The notes beneath the pieces are model-generated. The model worked only from the letters and a program-made list of their open reading frames with translations. It was not told where the DNA came from and searched no databases. Below, piece by piece: positions 35,376 to 45,205 of a DNA stretch of 64,000 bases. This DNA is from Vagococcus intermedius (GTDB lineage: Bacteria > Bacillota > Bacilli > Lactobacillales > Vagococcaceae), in the NCBI RefSeq assembly GCF_029144185.1, contig NZ_CP110232.1, forward strand, positions 992,001 through 1,056,000, written 5' to 3'. Positions within the stretch are counted from its first letter, which is position 1. Every line of letters starts with the position of its first letter. The translations under genes were made by a program, and so were the position numbers.

Positions 35376-36858
35376 CAACCATACTTAATAGATCATAATA
35401 ATAAGTCATGATCTCCATGACAAGTTTCTTACGTGAAGCAATAGATAAGTGATTATTAAAAAAAATAGTTTTCTTGTCAGAAATATCAGAAATGGGATAA
35501 TCTATAATGACAAGATTTGCTAATTCATAATCATTAGTGATATTAAATGAACGTTCAGATAATACTTCATTTAATTCATTTTTTAAGACCATTTCTACAT
35601 CAGGTGTTTTAATAGTATCAATATAAATATTAACTTGCTTGCTTAAAATATGAATAGCAATGGTGGACAATAATTTTTCAATCATAAATTGCTCTTTCGG
35701 ACTATTAAATTCCCACGAATTTTCTTTGAATAAATTCTCAGTAAATTGACGCGTCATCGTCATTATGGCTGAATTTTTAAATGTATCCTGTTTATAAGAC
35801 AAGATTGTTCTGAAAAAATTCGTCTTGATATCTAAGGTTACTTCAAATGAAAAAAATATTTTCAAAATGAAAAAATAAAGACTTTCTGCATAAAAATCAT
35901 CATCAATCTGAGAATGATGGAATTCCAGAAAACTATCGATAATAAAACGTGCTTTTATTACATAGGGGTGATGATTATGTTTTTTCATTAGGTAATAACC
36001 TGACATAATTCTATTTTCTTTACTAATAACTTCATAAACATTGGACCGTAAGGCAAGCTCCATGAAAATCAATTGATCATCTGTAAAACGTTCATTTCTA
36101 ACGTTGATAAAGGAAGGTTGAAAACTGAAAAGAGACGTAGCTATATCTTTTATTGAAGGTTCACTTAGGCGAAAAGTATCAAATTCAGCTTTATTTTCAA
36201 GAAAAGCCTCTTCTAATTTTATCAACCGAAATCCTTTTAGGTCGTTTGAAACGGATGTGAAATTTTTTCTAAGCTTTAAAGGCTTTTGTCTTAGGATGCT
36301 TTGCTGAAATAATTCTTCCGTGTGATCGTATGTAATAGTCTTGAAAAAATAATTAATCATTATTTTACACGTAACATCACCAATAATTGTATAATAATTA
36401 TCTGTTTTGGTGAGAGTCAATCCAAGTTGTTTTAAAATAATTTTAACTTTCTGTAGCTCTTTTAAGCAGTAACTATGGGAGATCGATAGGTCTGAACACA
36501 ATTTAAAGATGTGCACTTTCTTTTCTCTAGCCAATGTAGATGTTAACTGATAGGCTATTGAATTATTAAGGTAAAATAATAATAAACGTTTCTCAGGATT
36601 ATGTTGATCATTATCCTTAAAATCAGGACTGAAATAAATTGATTTATCTTTAATAATACAAAAATAGTCTAATGCTAATTCTGTTAAATCTTCATTTATT
36701 TTATTGATTAGGCGAGTGGTAGTGGAACGATTGTAGCCTGTTAATTGACAGAGATCATGAATCGTAATTTTTTCTTGTGTTATTATGTGATGATAAACGG
36801 TTATTTTTTTAAAGTCTAATTCGTTAAAATAATCTAATTGTGTCGGTGTATCTAACAA
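35368..36858 (-). CDS. Mga-type helix-turn-helix regulator
   Basis: The 496-residue protein has an N-terminal winged helix (KITVYHHIITQEKITIHDLCQLTGYNRSTTTRLINKINEDL), then a second Mga helix-turn-helix (KKVHIFKLCSDLSISHSYCLKELQKVKIILKQLGL). Long helical PRD/EIIB-like regions follow, typical of Mga/AtxA regulators. I chose the TTG at 36858 because GGAGG lies 7 bases upstream; the longer frame would read through it. It is divergent from the small gene at 37024, a possible target. A second Mga-type gene is at 54717. Confidence 0.82.
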   Translation of the reverse strand: MLDTPTQLDYFNELDFKKITVYHHIITQEKITIHDLCQLTGYNRSTTTRLINKINEDLTELALDYFCIIKDKSIYFSPDFKDNDQHNPEKRLLLFYLNNSIAYQLTSTLAREKKVHIFKLCSDLSISHSYCLKELQKVKIILKQLGLTLTKTDNYYTIIGDVTCKIMINYFFKTITYDHTEELFQQSILRQKPLKLRKNFTSVSNDLKGFRLIKLEEAFLENKAEFDTFRLSEPSIKDIATSLFSFQPSFINVRNERFTDDQLIFMELALRSNVYEVISKENRIMSGYYLMKKHNHHPYVIKARFIIDSFLEFHHSQIDDDFYAESLYFFILKIFFSFEVTLDIKTNFFRTILSYKQDTFKNSAIMTMTRQFTENLFKENSWEFNSPKEQFMIEKLLSTIAIHILSKQVNIYIDTIKTPDVEMVLKNELNEVLSERSFNITNDYELANLVIIDYPISDISDKKTIFFNNHLSIASRKKLVMEIMTYYYDLLSMVDY

Positions 36859-37023
36859 TAGTTTGCCTCCTGTTTTCTTCATGTGATAAAAATTGTTCAG
36901 ATTATAATATCTGTATATGAAACTTTTTGTGTATAAAAAGATAATCACCAAGTTTTAGTGAGAGATACAATTATATCATAAAAGGAATAGTTAACGAATG
37001 ACTATTATAATAGGAGGATAATA

Positions 37024-37233
37024 ATGAACGTTGATAAACATTTCAATGATTATATGATATATAGAGTTAAGTTCAAAGAATCAGGCTGCACTTTTTACCG
37101 TAGTGTTATTGCGAGTATTGAGGACACTGCTACTAGTTTGCGTGATCGCTTGGAAGCTGAATTAATTTCAGAAAATGTCACAATCGAAGACGTTTGTGAA
37201 GAAGAATACGCTTTAGAATTAGTTGTATCATAA
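37024..37233 (+). CDS. Small unknown protein, paralogue of the gene at 23064
   Basis: The 69-residue acidic protein is alignable end to end with the 68-residue product at 23064: HFNDYM, FKESGCTFYRSV, LRDRLEAELISENVTIEDV, CEEEYALELV. Cysteines differ between the copies, so they are not conserved functional residues. AGGAGG precedes the ATG. It lies 165 bases from, and divergent to, an Mga-type regulator. The family is unknown to me. Confidence 0.75.
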   Translation: MNVDKHFNDYMIYRVKFKESGCTFYRSVIASIEDTATSLRDRLEAELISENVTIEDVCEEEYALELVVS

Positions 37234-37286
37234 ACAATTTGGTTTATTTATAGTTAAAAATAACCTTTTTATAAAAAATGATTTAA

Positions 37287-37329
37287 CCTCTAATTTTCTT
37301 TTGTTATAATAACAAAAGAAAATTAGAGG
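37287..37329 (+). promoter_or_regulatory. 21-bp perfect inverted repeat overlapping a ribosome site
   Basis: Left arm 37287-37307 (CCTCTAATTTTCTTTTGTTAT) and right arm 37309-37329 are exact complements around one base. The right arm ends GAGG, which begins the GAGGAGG ribosome site of the 59-residue gene at 37343. In RNA the hairpin would hide that site. There is no T-run, so it is not an ordinary terminator. Confidence 0.75.
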
Positions 37330-37342
37330 AGGACTGTTTATT

Positions 37343-37522
37343 ATGAATGAAGAGGAACAAGACTTAGAAGTAATCAAAAAAGATGTGGCAGATATGTTAG
37401 CCTCTCTTGAGGCAGGTGTCCCTCAAGTAAGCGAGTCAGAAAAACCGCTAGAAGCGTATTATCAAGAGGCAGAAAACTTAAAAAATAAGGTGGCCACTTT
37501 ATTTGATAAAATTTACGATTAG
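37343..37522 (+). CDS. Short acidic protein (59 aa)
   Basis: This short gene has an excellent ribosome site (GAGGAGG, 10 bases before the ATG). Its product starts MNEEEQDLEVIKKDVADML and ends KNKVATLFDKIYD. It is acidic and predicted fully helical, with a short linker in the middle (AGVPQVSESEKPLE). No family is recognised. Its translation may be controlled by the inverted repeat at 37287-37329. It lies between the 69-residue gene and the convergent maltose operon. Confidence 0.65.
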   Translation: MNEEEQDLEVIKKDVADMLASLEAGVPQVSESEKPLEAYYQEAENLKNKVATLFDKIYD

Positions 37523-37546
37523 TTAATTTATTACTATAGTAGCAAT

Positions 37547-37597
37547 AAGACAAACACCCCCTTACCAGTTTTTGATGGCTAAGAGGATGTTTGTCTT
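37547..37597. terminator. Hairpin between the 59-aa gene and malR
   Basis: AAGACAAACA pairs with TGTTTGTCTT, with CCCCTTA/TAAGAGG inside. T-runs are weak on both sides. It may end both convergent transcripts. Confidence 0.6.
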
Positions 37598-37611
37598 ATT
37601 TAATTTCAATT

Positions 37612-38622
37612 TCAATTTAATTTTAGAACTGTTTCTCTTTTAATTAATTTATGCGGGATGACCATACGAACTCCTGTTGCATTGGTATGGTGTAGCTGTT
37701 CCATTACTTTTTGTAAACTTTTTTTCCCTAGTTGGGTAATTTCGACATCAATGCTCGTTAAATAAGGATGGGTTAGGGTAGCGAAGATAGAGTTGTTAAA
37801 ACTAATAATAGATAAATCATCAGGTACCCGATAACCTGACAGCTCTGCTAATTGCATTACTCTAAGAGCAAAGATATCATCAATTACAACGACAGCTGTC
37901 GCGCTAGTTTCTTTTAATAGACTTTCGAAATTGAGTAAATCAGCAGTTGTTTCCATAGAAACAGCTGGATAGCAAGGTAGATTAGCCAACATTAACGCTT
38001 TTTGATAACCAAAGTAGCGTTCAAAATATAAATTTTCATGAGTTGTATTCGTAACAAATAGAATGGATTGATGTCCATTTTCTATTAAAAAATCAGTCGC
38101 ATTTTTTCCTAATAATTGGTTATCATTATCAACATAAACAATATCTTCTTCATTCTTATAAGGTTGTCCGACTAAGGTAAAGGGGATATTATTTTTATAT
38201 AAATAATCAATTATGGGATCTTGACTGTCAGAATAAAGTAAGATAAACCCATCAACCTGTTTTTGGAGGTGCATCAAGCGAACGTTTTCTAAAAGTAAGT
38301 CAAAAGTTTTTGCTGTCGCAACTGAAATAGTCACTTGAAAAGTTCGTGCTTCTTCATTAATAGCATTGATCATTTCCAAATAGAAAGGATTACCAATTCT
38401 TTCTTTAGAATCTAGTGGTGGCAGAATTACGCCAATGGCATTAGCCGTTCTTTTCCCTAAATTTCGTGCAGCGATATTAGGCACGTAACCCATTTCTTCC
38501 ATTACTTTTCTAACTTTTTTCTTAGTATTATCTGAAATGCTTGGATGATCATTAATCACCCGTGATACAGTCGATGTGGCGACACCTGCTTCTTTTGCAA
38601 CATCTTTTACAGTAACCGTCAT
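37612..38622 (-). CDS. malR: LacI-family maltose repressor MalR
   Basis: The 336-residue protein has the LacI helix-turn-helix VTVKDVAKEAGVATSTVSRVINDHPSIS at its start, the hinge helix AARNLGKRTANAIGVILP, and a periplasmic-binding-like effector domain. It is the last gene of malP-malB-malM-malR, the order known from E. faecalis. Two matching operators (GCAATCGGTT core) lie in the malP-malT promoter region. It most likely represses both divergent transcripts until maltose is present. AAAGGAG precedes the ATG. Confidence 0.92.
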   Translation of the reverse strand: MTVTVKDVAKEAGVATSTVSRVINDHPSISDNTKKKVRKVMEEMGYVPNIAARNLGKRTANAIGVILPPLDSKERIGNPFYLEMINAINEEARTFQVTISVATAKTFDLLLENVRLMHLQKQVDGFILLYSDSQDPIIDYLYKNNIPFTLVGQPYKNEEDIVYVDNDNQLLGKNATDFLIENGHQSILFVTNTTHENLYFERYFGYQKALMLANLPCYPAVSMETTADLLNFESLLKETSATAVVVIDDIFALRVMQLAELSGYRVPDDLSIISFNNSIFATLTHPYLTSIDVEITQLGKKSLQKVMEQLHHTNATGVRMVIPHKLIKRETVLKLN

Positions 38623-38636
38623 AGTGACACTCCTTT

Positions 38637-39635
38637 TTATCTTTCAACAGAGAATGAATAAGTGGTATTAAATCTTTTGGTCTGGTTTGGAGATAATTCG
38701 ATTGATCCCCAAGTTGGGTGATGTATCGCATCCGGTAATTCTTGTGGTTCGATTGCTAGACCATAGTTGGAGTGCATTGGCTTTCCGTTTACCATAAAGT
38801 TTGCATCAAACCCAGTCGTAGAAAATAATACCATACTTTGACGATTACTTGCTACTGTTAGTTGTCGACCGCTAAGAGATTCAGAGAGTATTAACTGTTT
38901 TTTTGTTTGAGGCTGTAAGATAAAAGCATCGTCTAAACCAATTGGAAGTACTTCGAATACCTCGTTTAAATATCTTGGTTTAGTAAAATCAAAAGGCGTA
39001 CCCGAAACTTTCAAGAGTCTTCCAGTAGGGATTTTTTCAGAATCCAGTTCTAAAATATTATCAGCAGCGATTGTTAATTGATGAGACGTAATATCTCGCT
39101 TTCCGTTGCCAGATAAATTAAAATAACTATGATTAGTAGGATTGATAAGTGTCAATGCTTTTGATTGACACACCGTTGTCATTGATAGAGAATTATGACT
39201 CAATTCATAGCAATTAGTTACTAATATGGGACCGGGATATCCTGATAAATAATCAGTTAAACGAAAGAGAACCCCAACAGTAGTTGAAGTTTCAAATAAT
39301 TGATAGTCCCAATACTGTTGCGACCAACCGTTTTTTCCTCCGTGTATATGATGATTACCATTATTTTTACTAAACTTCCAATGCTTCCATTGAGCATCTT
39401 TCAAACGTCCAGCAACAGGACCTACAGTAGCACCGAAAAATGCTGTATCATTCAAGATTGTTTTAGGCTCATCAAGGCTTAACAAAATATTTTCAGTTAC
39501 ACCGTTTTTGTCTGGCGTGAAAAGCTCATACATTCGGGCACCAAAATTCAAAAAACTAGCGGTAATAGTGCCATTTTGAAGAGTGATTTTGCTGATGTTT
39601 TGATAAAAATTTTCTTCTATGTGACTGCTAATCAT
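38637..39635 (-). CDS. malM: Aldose 1-epimerase (maltose operon)
   Basis: This 332-residue GalM-type mutarotase (PF01263) has AGRLKDAQW (the conserved Arg), [14 protein letters not shown] (catalytic His), [12 protein letters not shown] (second His) and [11 protein letters not shown] (catalytic Glu). It converts beta-glucose or alpha-glucose released by maltose phosphorolysis to the anomer used by glucokinase. The ATG at 39635 overlaps the malB stop by 8 bases, which supports this start over one 11 codons upstream. Confidence 0.9.
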   Translation of the reverse strand: MISSHIEENFYQNISKITLQNGTITASFLNFGARMYELFTPDKNGVTENILLSLDEPKTILNDTAFFGATVGPVAGRLKDAQWKHWKFSKNNGNHHIHGGKNGWSQQYWDYQLFETSTTVGVLFRLTDYLSGYPGPILVTNCYELSHNSLSMTTVCQSKALTLINPTNHSYFNLSGNGKRDITSHQLTIAADNILELDSEKIPTGRLLKVSGTPFDFTKPRYLNEVFEVLPIGLDDAFILQPQTKKQLILSESLSGRQLTVASNRQSMVLFSTTGFDANFMVNGKPMHSNYGLAIEPQELPDAIHHPTWGSIELSPNQTKRFNTTYSFSVER

Positions 39636-40296
39636 GATGGCTATTCCAAGTGTTGTGTAAGTAATCATATGTTAATTGATCAGTTTTTGTAACCAAAGGA
39701 ATATTGGCACCAAGTTCTTTGGTTGTGCCAACCCCGATAGGTAAGGCACGACTCTTAATGATAGCTTGTATACCCGCTTTAGAGTCTTCGATTCCAATAC
39801 ATTCTTCAGGTTGAATATTTAAACCCTTAGCGGCTGCAATGAAAATATCAGGCGCAGGTTTCCCAAAGGGAACTTTTGCAGGATCAGCAACTGTATCAAA
39901 AAATGATGTTAAGGCCATCTTTTCAAGTAAGAATGGTCCGTTTTTACTTGCAGAGGCTAGACCAATCTTCACTTGATGTGCTTTTAGTTCTTGAAGTAAT
40001 GCTAAGATACCTGGAAAGACATCTTTGGGACCGATAGATTGAATAGTACTAAGATAATAATGATTTTTCTTTTCAGCCAATCTCGCACATTCTTCTAATG
40101 TATATTTATTTGTTTGGTCGCCATGGTTTAAAATCAGTTTTAAAGAATCTTCTCGGCTAACCCCTTTTAGACTTTCGTTAAAATCACGATCAATTGTTAT
40201 TCCTAATTCTTTTGCTAGTAATTTCCATGCTTGATAATGGTATTCTGCGGTATCTGTAATGACGCCATCCAGATCAAATAATACCCCTTTAAACAT
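39628..40296 (-). CDS. malB: Beta-phosphoglucomutase
   Basis: The 222-residue HAD-family enzyme has catalytic Asp8 and Asp10 in [21 protein letters not shown], the cap residues KGVSREDSL, the motif-2 Ser in [10 protein letters not shown], and the motif-4 acidic pair in [11 protein letters not shown]. It converts beta-glucose-1-phosphate, the MalP product, into glucose-6-phosphate (PgmB activity). AAAGGATG precedes the ATG. It is the second gene of the malPBMR operon. Confidence 0.94.
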   Translation of the reverse strand: MFKGVLFDLDGVITDTAEYHYQAWKLLAKELGITIDRDFNESLKGVSREDSLKLILNHGDQTNKYTLEECARLAEKKNHYYLSTIQSIGPKDVFPGILALLQELKAHQVKIGLASASKNGPFLLEKMALTSFFDTVADPAKVPFGKPAPDIFIAAAKGLNIQPEECIGIEDSKAGIQAIIKSRALPIGVGTTKELGANIPLVTKTDQLTYDYLHNTWNSHHD

Positions 40297-40322
40297 TGAG
40301 ATTCATCCTTTCAAATTCAACT

Positions 40323-40360
40323 AGAAGATGTTTGACTATTTTGAGCAACAAACATCTTCT
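40323..40360 (-). other. Intercistronic hairpin malP-malB
   Basis: AGAAGATGTTTG pairs exactly with CAAACATCTTCT around a 14-base loop. There is no T-run, so it is more likely an RNA-stabilising or processing element that favours malP than a full terminator. Confidence 0.6.
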
Positions 40361-40377
40361 TTGATTATTTTATACTA

Positions 40378-42660
40378 TTAAACAGACTGAGTAGGGACGG
40401 TTAAAACATTTGTTAAGGTAACTTGACTACCGTAGAGTGTAATGTCTAGTGGGTTACCTTGTAAAAGAGTCAATGTCACGGTATCATCAACACATATTTT
40501 CAATAAACGTTGACGATAATTGATGTGAAATTCATATTTTTCCCATTTTTTTGGTAAGAAAGGTGCAAAGCTTAAGTGTTCATCAAATGTTTTCATTTGA
40601 GCAAACCCTTGGACAATCGCTAACCAGCTACCTGTCATAGAAGTAATATGAAGACCATCCTCTGTATCATTATTGTAGTTGTCTAAATCTAAGCGAGCAG
40701 TTCGTTGGTACATTTCTACAGCTTTTTCTTCAAAACCTAATTCAGCTGCTAAAATAGCATGGATAGAAGGGGATAAAGATGATTCGTGAACAGTCATTGG
40801 TTCATAAAAATCAAAATTAGCTTGCTTTTCCTCTAAGGTATAGTGGTTTCCAAAGAAATAAATACCTTGTAAGACATCCGCTTGTTTAATAAAACAAGAG
40901 CGTAAAATACGATCCCATGACCATTTTTGGTTTAGAGGTAAATGTTTAGGATCTAAGTCATTGACTGCGATTAATTCTTTATCTAAAAAAGTATCATGTT
41001 GAACAAAAATACCTAGCTCATCATTAGTAGGGTAATACATATTAGTAATAATATCTTCCCAATTTTTTAATGTCGCTTCCGGAATTACATGAGGCGTGAT
41101 TTCTTTATACTTGTAATAGCTTTCGGAAGTATAACGGAGAACCCATGCGGCTATCGTGTTAGTATACCAATTGTTATTAATATTATTTTCATATTCGTTT
41201 GGTCCTGTCACACCATGAATCATATACTTACCTTTGGTTGTAGAGTAGTGAACACGATCTGCCCAAAATTTAGCAATTTCGATTAACACTTCAAGCCCGT
41301 CAGTTTCTAAATAACTAGTATCACCTGTATAATTTGTATAGTTATAAATAGCGTAGGCGATTGCGCCGTTGCGATGGATTTCTTCAAAGGTAATTTCCCA
41401 CTCATTATGGCACTCAACACCAGTAAAAGTTACCATTGGATAAAGCGCGCCATCAAGTCCCTGTTGTTTAGCGTTATGTTGTGCTTGTGCTAACTGATTG
41501 TGACGATATTTAAGTAAATTTTTAGTAACAGAAGAATCTGCTAGAGCTAAGTATAGTGGGACAGCATAAGCTTCGGTATCCCAATAAGTAGCTCCACCAT
41601 ATTTTTCACCTGTAAAACCTTTAGGACCGATATTTAATCGCTCGTCTTCGCCATAATAGGTAGAGAACAGTTGGAATAAGTTGAAACGAATACCTTGTTG
41701 TGCTTCTTCGTCGCCTTCGATAACAACATCTGCTAGTTCCCAACGTTTAGCCCATGCAATATCTTGAGCCTGACGTAAGTCTGAATAAGTATTATTTTTT
41801 AAGTTATTTAAAATAGCAGTTGCTTTTGCTAATTGTGTTGACTGAGGATGGTCTCTGCTTGTAATTATTGCAATTCGTTTTTCTAAAGTTATAGGTTGAT
41901 TAGGTAGTAAATCAAACTCAAAAATCTCACTTGTTACTAAAGGTCCGGTTGTCTTAATCGGATTTACCTCAGGTTGCGAGATATGTGTCATAGCTGCTGT
42001 CACAGTGAACTGTTCGATTTGAAACTCATTTGGAATAGTACGCACTGTAAGGTAACTGAAGGGATCTACCACTTCGTTGATTGCTTGTTCCTCCCAAAAC
42101 ATTTCATCATAATTACTATCTTCATTGTGAATATTATTATCTAATTTCGAAATTACTGATAAAGAACCATTTCCTTTCAGACTTTCAGCACTAAATTTAA
42201 CCACACCTAATTCAGGGTTATCAAGGCTTAAAAAACGTTCAAATGTAAACCGAACAGTTGTTTTAGGTGTGATAACAGTGTATTGACGTGATAAAATACC
42301 ATTTTTCATGTCTAATTCTAAATAAAAATCGTCATAAGAGGTCGTGGCCAAGTCGACTAATTGCCCGTTAAGTATTAACTCCAATGAAATAAAATTCATC
42401 GCATTAATTACTTTTCCGAAATATTCAGGATAACCATTCTTCCACCAGCCTACACGTGTTTTATCAGGGTACCAAACACCAGCCAAGTAAGTTCCTTGAT
42501 GATGATCGCCTGAATAGGTTTCTTCAAAATTCCCGCGCATACCCATGTAACCATTGCCAATACTTGTTAGAGATTCTTGGAGACGTCGTTGAGTCTTATC
42601 GAGAGTGGTTGAGGCGATCTTCCAAGGGTCTATATCGAATAATCTTTTAGTTTGTTGCAT
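40378..42660 (-). CDS. malP: Maltose phosphorylase (glycoside hydrolase family 65)
   Basis: The 760-residue cytoplasmic enzyme splits maltose with phosphate to glucose and beta-glucose-1-phosphate. Family 65 marks: [21 protein letters not shown], the central (alpha/alpha)6 barrel with [16 protein letters not shown], the general acid Glu in [11 protein letters not shown], and the phosphate loop near [12 protein letters not shown]. Trehalose or kojibiose phosphorylases share the fold, but the MalT-MapP-MalB-MalM-MalR context identifies the maltose enzyme. AGGAGG precedes the ATG. Confidence 0.92.
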   Translation of the reverse strand: MQQTKRLFDIDPWKIASTTLDKTQRRLQESLTSIGNGYMGMRGNFEETYSGDHHQGTYLAGVWYPDKTRVGWWKNGYPEYFGKVINAMNFISLELILNGQLVDLATTSYDDFYLELDMKNGILSRQYTVITPKTTVRFTFERFLSLDNPELGVVKFSAESLKGNGSLSVISKLDNNIHNEDSNYDEMFWEEQAINEVVDPFSYLTVRTIPNEFQIEQFTVTAAMTHISQPEVNPIKTTGPLVTSEIFEFDLLPNQPITLEKRIAIITSRDHPQSTQLAKATAILNNLKNNTYSDLRQAQDIAWAKRWELADVVIEGDEEAQQGIRFNLFQLFSTYYGEDERLNIGPKGFTGEKYGGATYWDTEAYAVPLYLALADSSVTKNLLKYRHNQLAQAQHNAKQQGLDGALYPMVTFTGVECHNEWEITFEEIHRNGAIAYAIYNYTNYTGDTSYLETDGLEVLIEIAKFWADRVHYSTTKGKYMIHGVTGPNEYENNINNNWYTNTIAAWVLRYTSESYYKYKEITPHVIPEATLKNWEDIITNMYYPTNDELGIFVQHDTFLDKELIAVNDLDPKHLPLNQKWSWDRILRSCFIKQADVLQGIYFFGNHYTLEEKQANFDFYEPMTVHESSLSPSIHAILAAELGFEEKAVEMYQRTARLDLDNYNNDTEDGLHITSMTGSWLAIVQGFAQMKTFDEHLSFAPFLPKKWEKYEFHINYRQRLLKICVDDTVTLTLLQGNPLDITLYGSQVTLTNVLTVPTQSV

Positions 42661-42703
42661 ATTTTATTCCTCCTATACACTGTTTAATATTTAATATAGT
42701 GCT

Positions 42704-42732
42704 ATCATATACGCAATCGGTTGCTTCGTCAA
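42704..42732 (-). promoter_or_regulatory. malP promoter with MalR operator in the spacer
   Basis: On the minus strand TTGACG (42732-42727), 17 bases, TATGAT (42709-42704). The spacer is filled by ACGCAATCGGTTGCTTC (plus strand 42711-42727), with the palindromic GCAA-TCGG-TTGC, a typical LacI-family operator. Confidence 0.75.
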
Positions 42733-42832
42733 TAGTGAGTTTTTTTATACCAAATAATTAACAAGTTAAATCGTCGTTTAAAAGAATAATCGTTATTACA
42801 ACTACTACCAGAACTTATATTTAAATTAAGGG

Positions 42833-42893
42833 TTTACAAAAAAAAGGTTTCAACGTATAATTTCATCAAGAAGTCTAAGAAACCGATTGCGTA
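42833..42893 (+). promoter_or_regulatory. malT promoter and second MalR operator
   Basis: TTTACA (42833-42838), 16 bases, TATAAT (42855-42860). Downstream, 42876-42893 (AAGAAACCGATTGCGTAA) is the reverse complement of the malP operator core, ACGCAATCGGTT. It would block transcription just after initiation. The 42661-42948 gap holds no gene. Confidence 0.75.
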
Positions 42894-42948
42894 AAAATGA
42901 TGTGTTTTTTTAAAGTCGTTTAAATGCAAATCAGAAAAGAGGAAAACA

Positions 42949-45132
42949 ATGAAAAAAGTGTTTAATTTTGAGTTTTGGCAAAAATTCGGAAAAGCTTTAA
43001 TGGTTGTAGTAGCAGTTATGCCTGCAGCAGGACTAATGATTAGTTTAGGTAAAACAGTACCACTGATTAATCCAGAATTAGCCGCCTTAGTGACAACAGG
43101 TAATGTTGTCGAGAGCATTGGTTGGGCAATTATTGGAAACCTACATTTGCTTTTTGCTTTAGCTATTGGTGGAAGTTGGGCAAAAGAGAAAGCGGGAGGT
43201 GCTTTTGCTGCTGGTATGGCTTTCATTTTAATTAATCGTATTACGGGTGCTATCTTTGGAGTGACTGGAGATATGTTAGCCGATGATAAAGCATTTACTC
43301 ATACTTTGTTTGGCACCAAAATTATGGTCAAAGGTTTTTTCACAAGTGTATTAGAGGCACCCGCTTTAAATATGGGCGTATTTGTAGGGATTATAGCTGG
43401 GTTTGTTGGAGCTATGGCCTTTAATAAGTATTATAATTATCGTAAGTTACCAGAAGCGTTATCTTTTTTTAATGGGAAACGTTTCGTTCCCTTTGTAGTA
43501 ATTACTTGGTCTGTACTAGTGTCAGTTATGTTTGCTTTAGTTTGGCCCTATATCCAAGCCGGGATTAATAACTTTGGCTTGTGGATAGCAACATCTCAAG
43601 ATACAGCGCCAATCTTAGCACCTTTTCTATATGGTACTTTAGAACGTCTATTACTACCTTTTGGCCTGCATCATATGCTGACCATTCCAATTAATTACAC
43701 TCAATTAGGAGGAACTTATGAGATACTATCAGGTGCTCAAGCCGGGACACAAGTATTTGGACAAGATCCCTTATGGCTAGCTTGGGCTACTGATTTGGTT
43801 AATTTAAAAGCAGATGGGGATTTAACTAAATACGGTGAGGTTTTAACTGGTTGGACACCAGCTCGTTTTAAAGTTGGCCAAATGATAGGTGCCTCAGGCA
43901 TTTTAATGGGGTTAACAGCAGCTATGTATCGTAATGTTGATAAAGATAAGCGTCAGAAATATAAATCCATGTATTTATCAGCAGCCTTGGCAGTTTTCTT
44001 AACAGGGGTGACAGAACCGATTGAATTTATGTTCATGTTTGCCGCAGTTCCATTGTATGTTATTTATGCATTCATTCAGGGGTTGGCTTTTGCAATGGCT
44101 GATATTATTTCATTGAGAGTTCATTCTTTCGGCAATATTGAACTATTAACACGTACCCCATTAATTTTTAAAGCAGGACTTGGCATGGATCTTTTAAATT
44201 ATATTTTAGCAGTCATAGGTTTTGGTATATTCACTTTCGTTATCAGTAATTTTTTAATTAAAAAATTTAACTATGCAACACCTGGACGCAATGGTAATTA
44301 TGAGGTTGATATGTTGGATGAGAGTGAAGAGAATGCTAACCCGCAGTTGACGGAAAATCAGCAAGTTATAGATATTATTAATTTGTTAGGTGGGCGTGCC
44401 AATATTGTTGATGTCGATGCTTGCATGACACGTTTACGAGTGACAGTTAAGGAAAATACGTTAGTTGGGGATCAAACAAATTGGAAAAAAGCTGGAGCTA
44501 TGGGATTGATTATGAAAGACAATGGTGTCCAAGCGGTATATGGACCTAAAGCCGATGTTTTGAAATCTGACATTCAAGATTTGTTAGAATCAGGTGTAGA
44601 AATTCCTATATCTGATTTTAAGACGACTCCCTCATTAAGTAAACAAGAGTCTAGTAAAATGACTAATGAGCGTATTATCACAACTGAATTAGTCACGATT
44701 GCAGCTGGAGAGGTAGTGCCCATTGAAGAAGTGACAGACCCAGTTTTCTCACAAAAAATGATGGGAGATGGTTTTGCAGTAAATCCTACAAATGGGCTGA
44801 TTTATTCACCTGTTAATGGTGTCATTACAACTATATTCCCAACTAAACATGCGTTAGGAATTATTACAAAAGAAGGTCTAGAAATTTTAATTCATATTGG
44901 TTTAGACACGGTTGATATGAAAACACCAGCTTTTGAGGTTTTTGTGACAGAAGGACAAGAGGTGACCGCAGGACAAGCGATAGTAGAAGCCAATATAGCA
45001 GCTATGCGCTCAGAAGGGAAAGCAACAACTGTAATTGCTGTTTTCACAAATGGTAATATTATCAAAGAGTATCAACTAATTACAACAGGCTATCAGACAG
45101 AGCAAACACCAATTGGTTACGTAAAAGTATAA
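42949..45132 (+). CDS. malT: Maltose PTS transporter EIICBA
   Basis: The 727-residue protein imports maltose and phosphorylates it to maltose-6'-phosphate. Domains in order: membrane EIIC (1 to about 430, with the GLHHM-I-I and TEPIEFMFMF signatures), EIIB (about 465-545, phosphorylated Cys492 in VDACMTRLRV), and EIIA of the glucose type (about 600-727, phosphorylated His649 in ILIHIGLDTVDM). The domain set and the divergent malP operon equal E. faecalis MalT. The leader carries the MalR operator. Confidence 0.93.
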   Translation: MKKVFNFEFWQKFGKALMVVVAVMPAAGLMISLGKTVPLINPELAALVTTGNVVESIGWAIIGNLHLLFALAIGGSWAKEKAGGAFAAGMAFILINRITGAIFGVTGDMLADDKAFTHTLFGTKIMVKGFFTSVLEAPALNMGVFVGIIAGFVGAMAFNKYYNYRKLPEALSFFNGKRFVPFVVITWSVLVSVMFALVWPYIQAGINNFGLWIATSQDTAPILAPFLYGTLERLLLPFGLHHMLTIPINYTQLGGTYEILSGAQAGTQVFGQDPLWLAWATDLVNLKADGDLTKYGEVLTGWTPARFKVGQMIGASGILMGLTAAMYRNVDKDKRQKYKSMYLSAALAVFLTGVTEPIEFMFMFAAVPLYVIYAFIQGLAFAMADIISLRVHSFGNIELLTRTPLIFKAGLGMDLLNYILAVIGFGIFTFVISNFLIKKFNYATPGRNGNYEVDMLDESEENANPQLTENQQVIDIINLLGGRANIVDVDACMTRLRVTVKENTLVGDQTNWKKAGAMGLIMKDNGVQAVYGPKADVLKSDIQDLLESGVEIPISDFKTTPSLSKQESSKMTNERIITTELVTIAAGEVVPIEEVTDPVFSQKMMGDGFAVNPTNGLIYSPVNGVITTIFPTKHALGIITKEGLEILIHIGLDTVDMKTPAFEVFVTEGQEVTAGQAIVEANIAAMRSEGKATTVIAVFTNGNIIKEYQLITTGYQTEQTPIGYVKV

Positions 45133-45145
45133 ACTAAACTATCAG

Positions 45146-45186
45146 ATAAGCGTTCAAGTGAAATAGGACTTGATCGCTTATTTTTA
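45146..45186 (+). terminator. Partial terminator between malT and mapP
   Basis: ATAAGCG-TCAAGT pairs with ACTTGA-CGCTTAT with one T-T mismatch, followed by five T. Some read-through into mapP is expected. Confidence 0.65.
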
Positions 45187-45205
45187 AAATTAAGGAGACT
45201 CAAAA

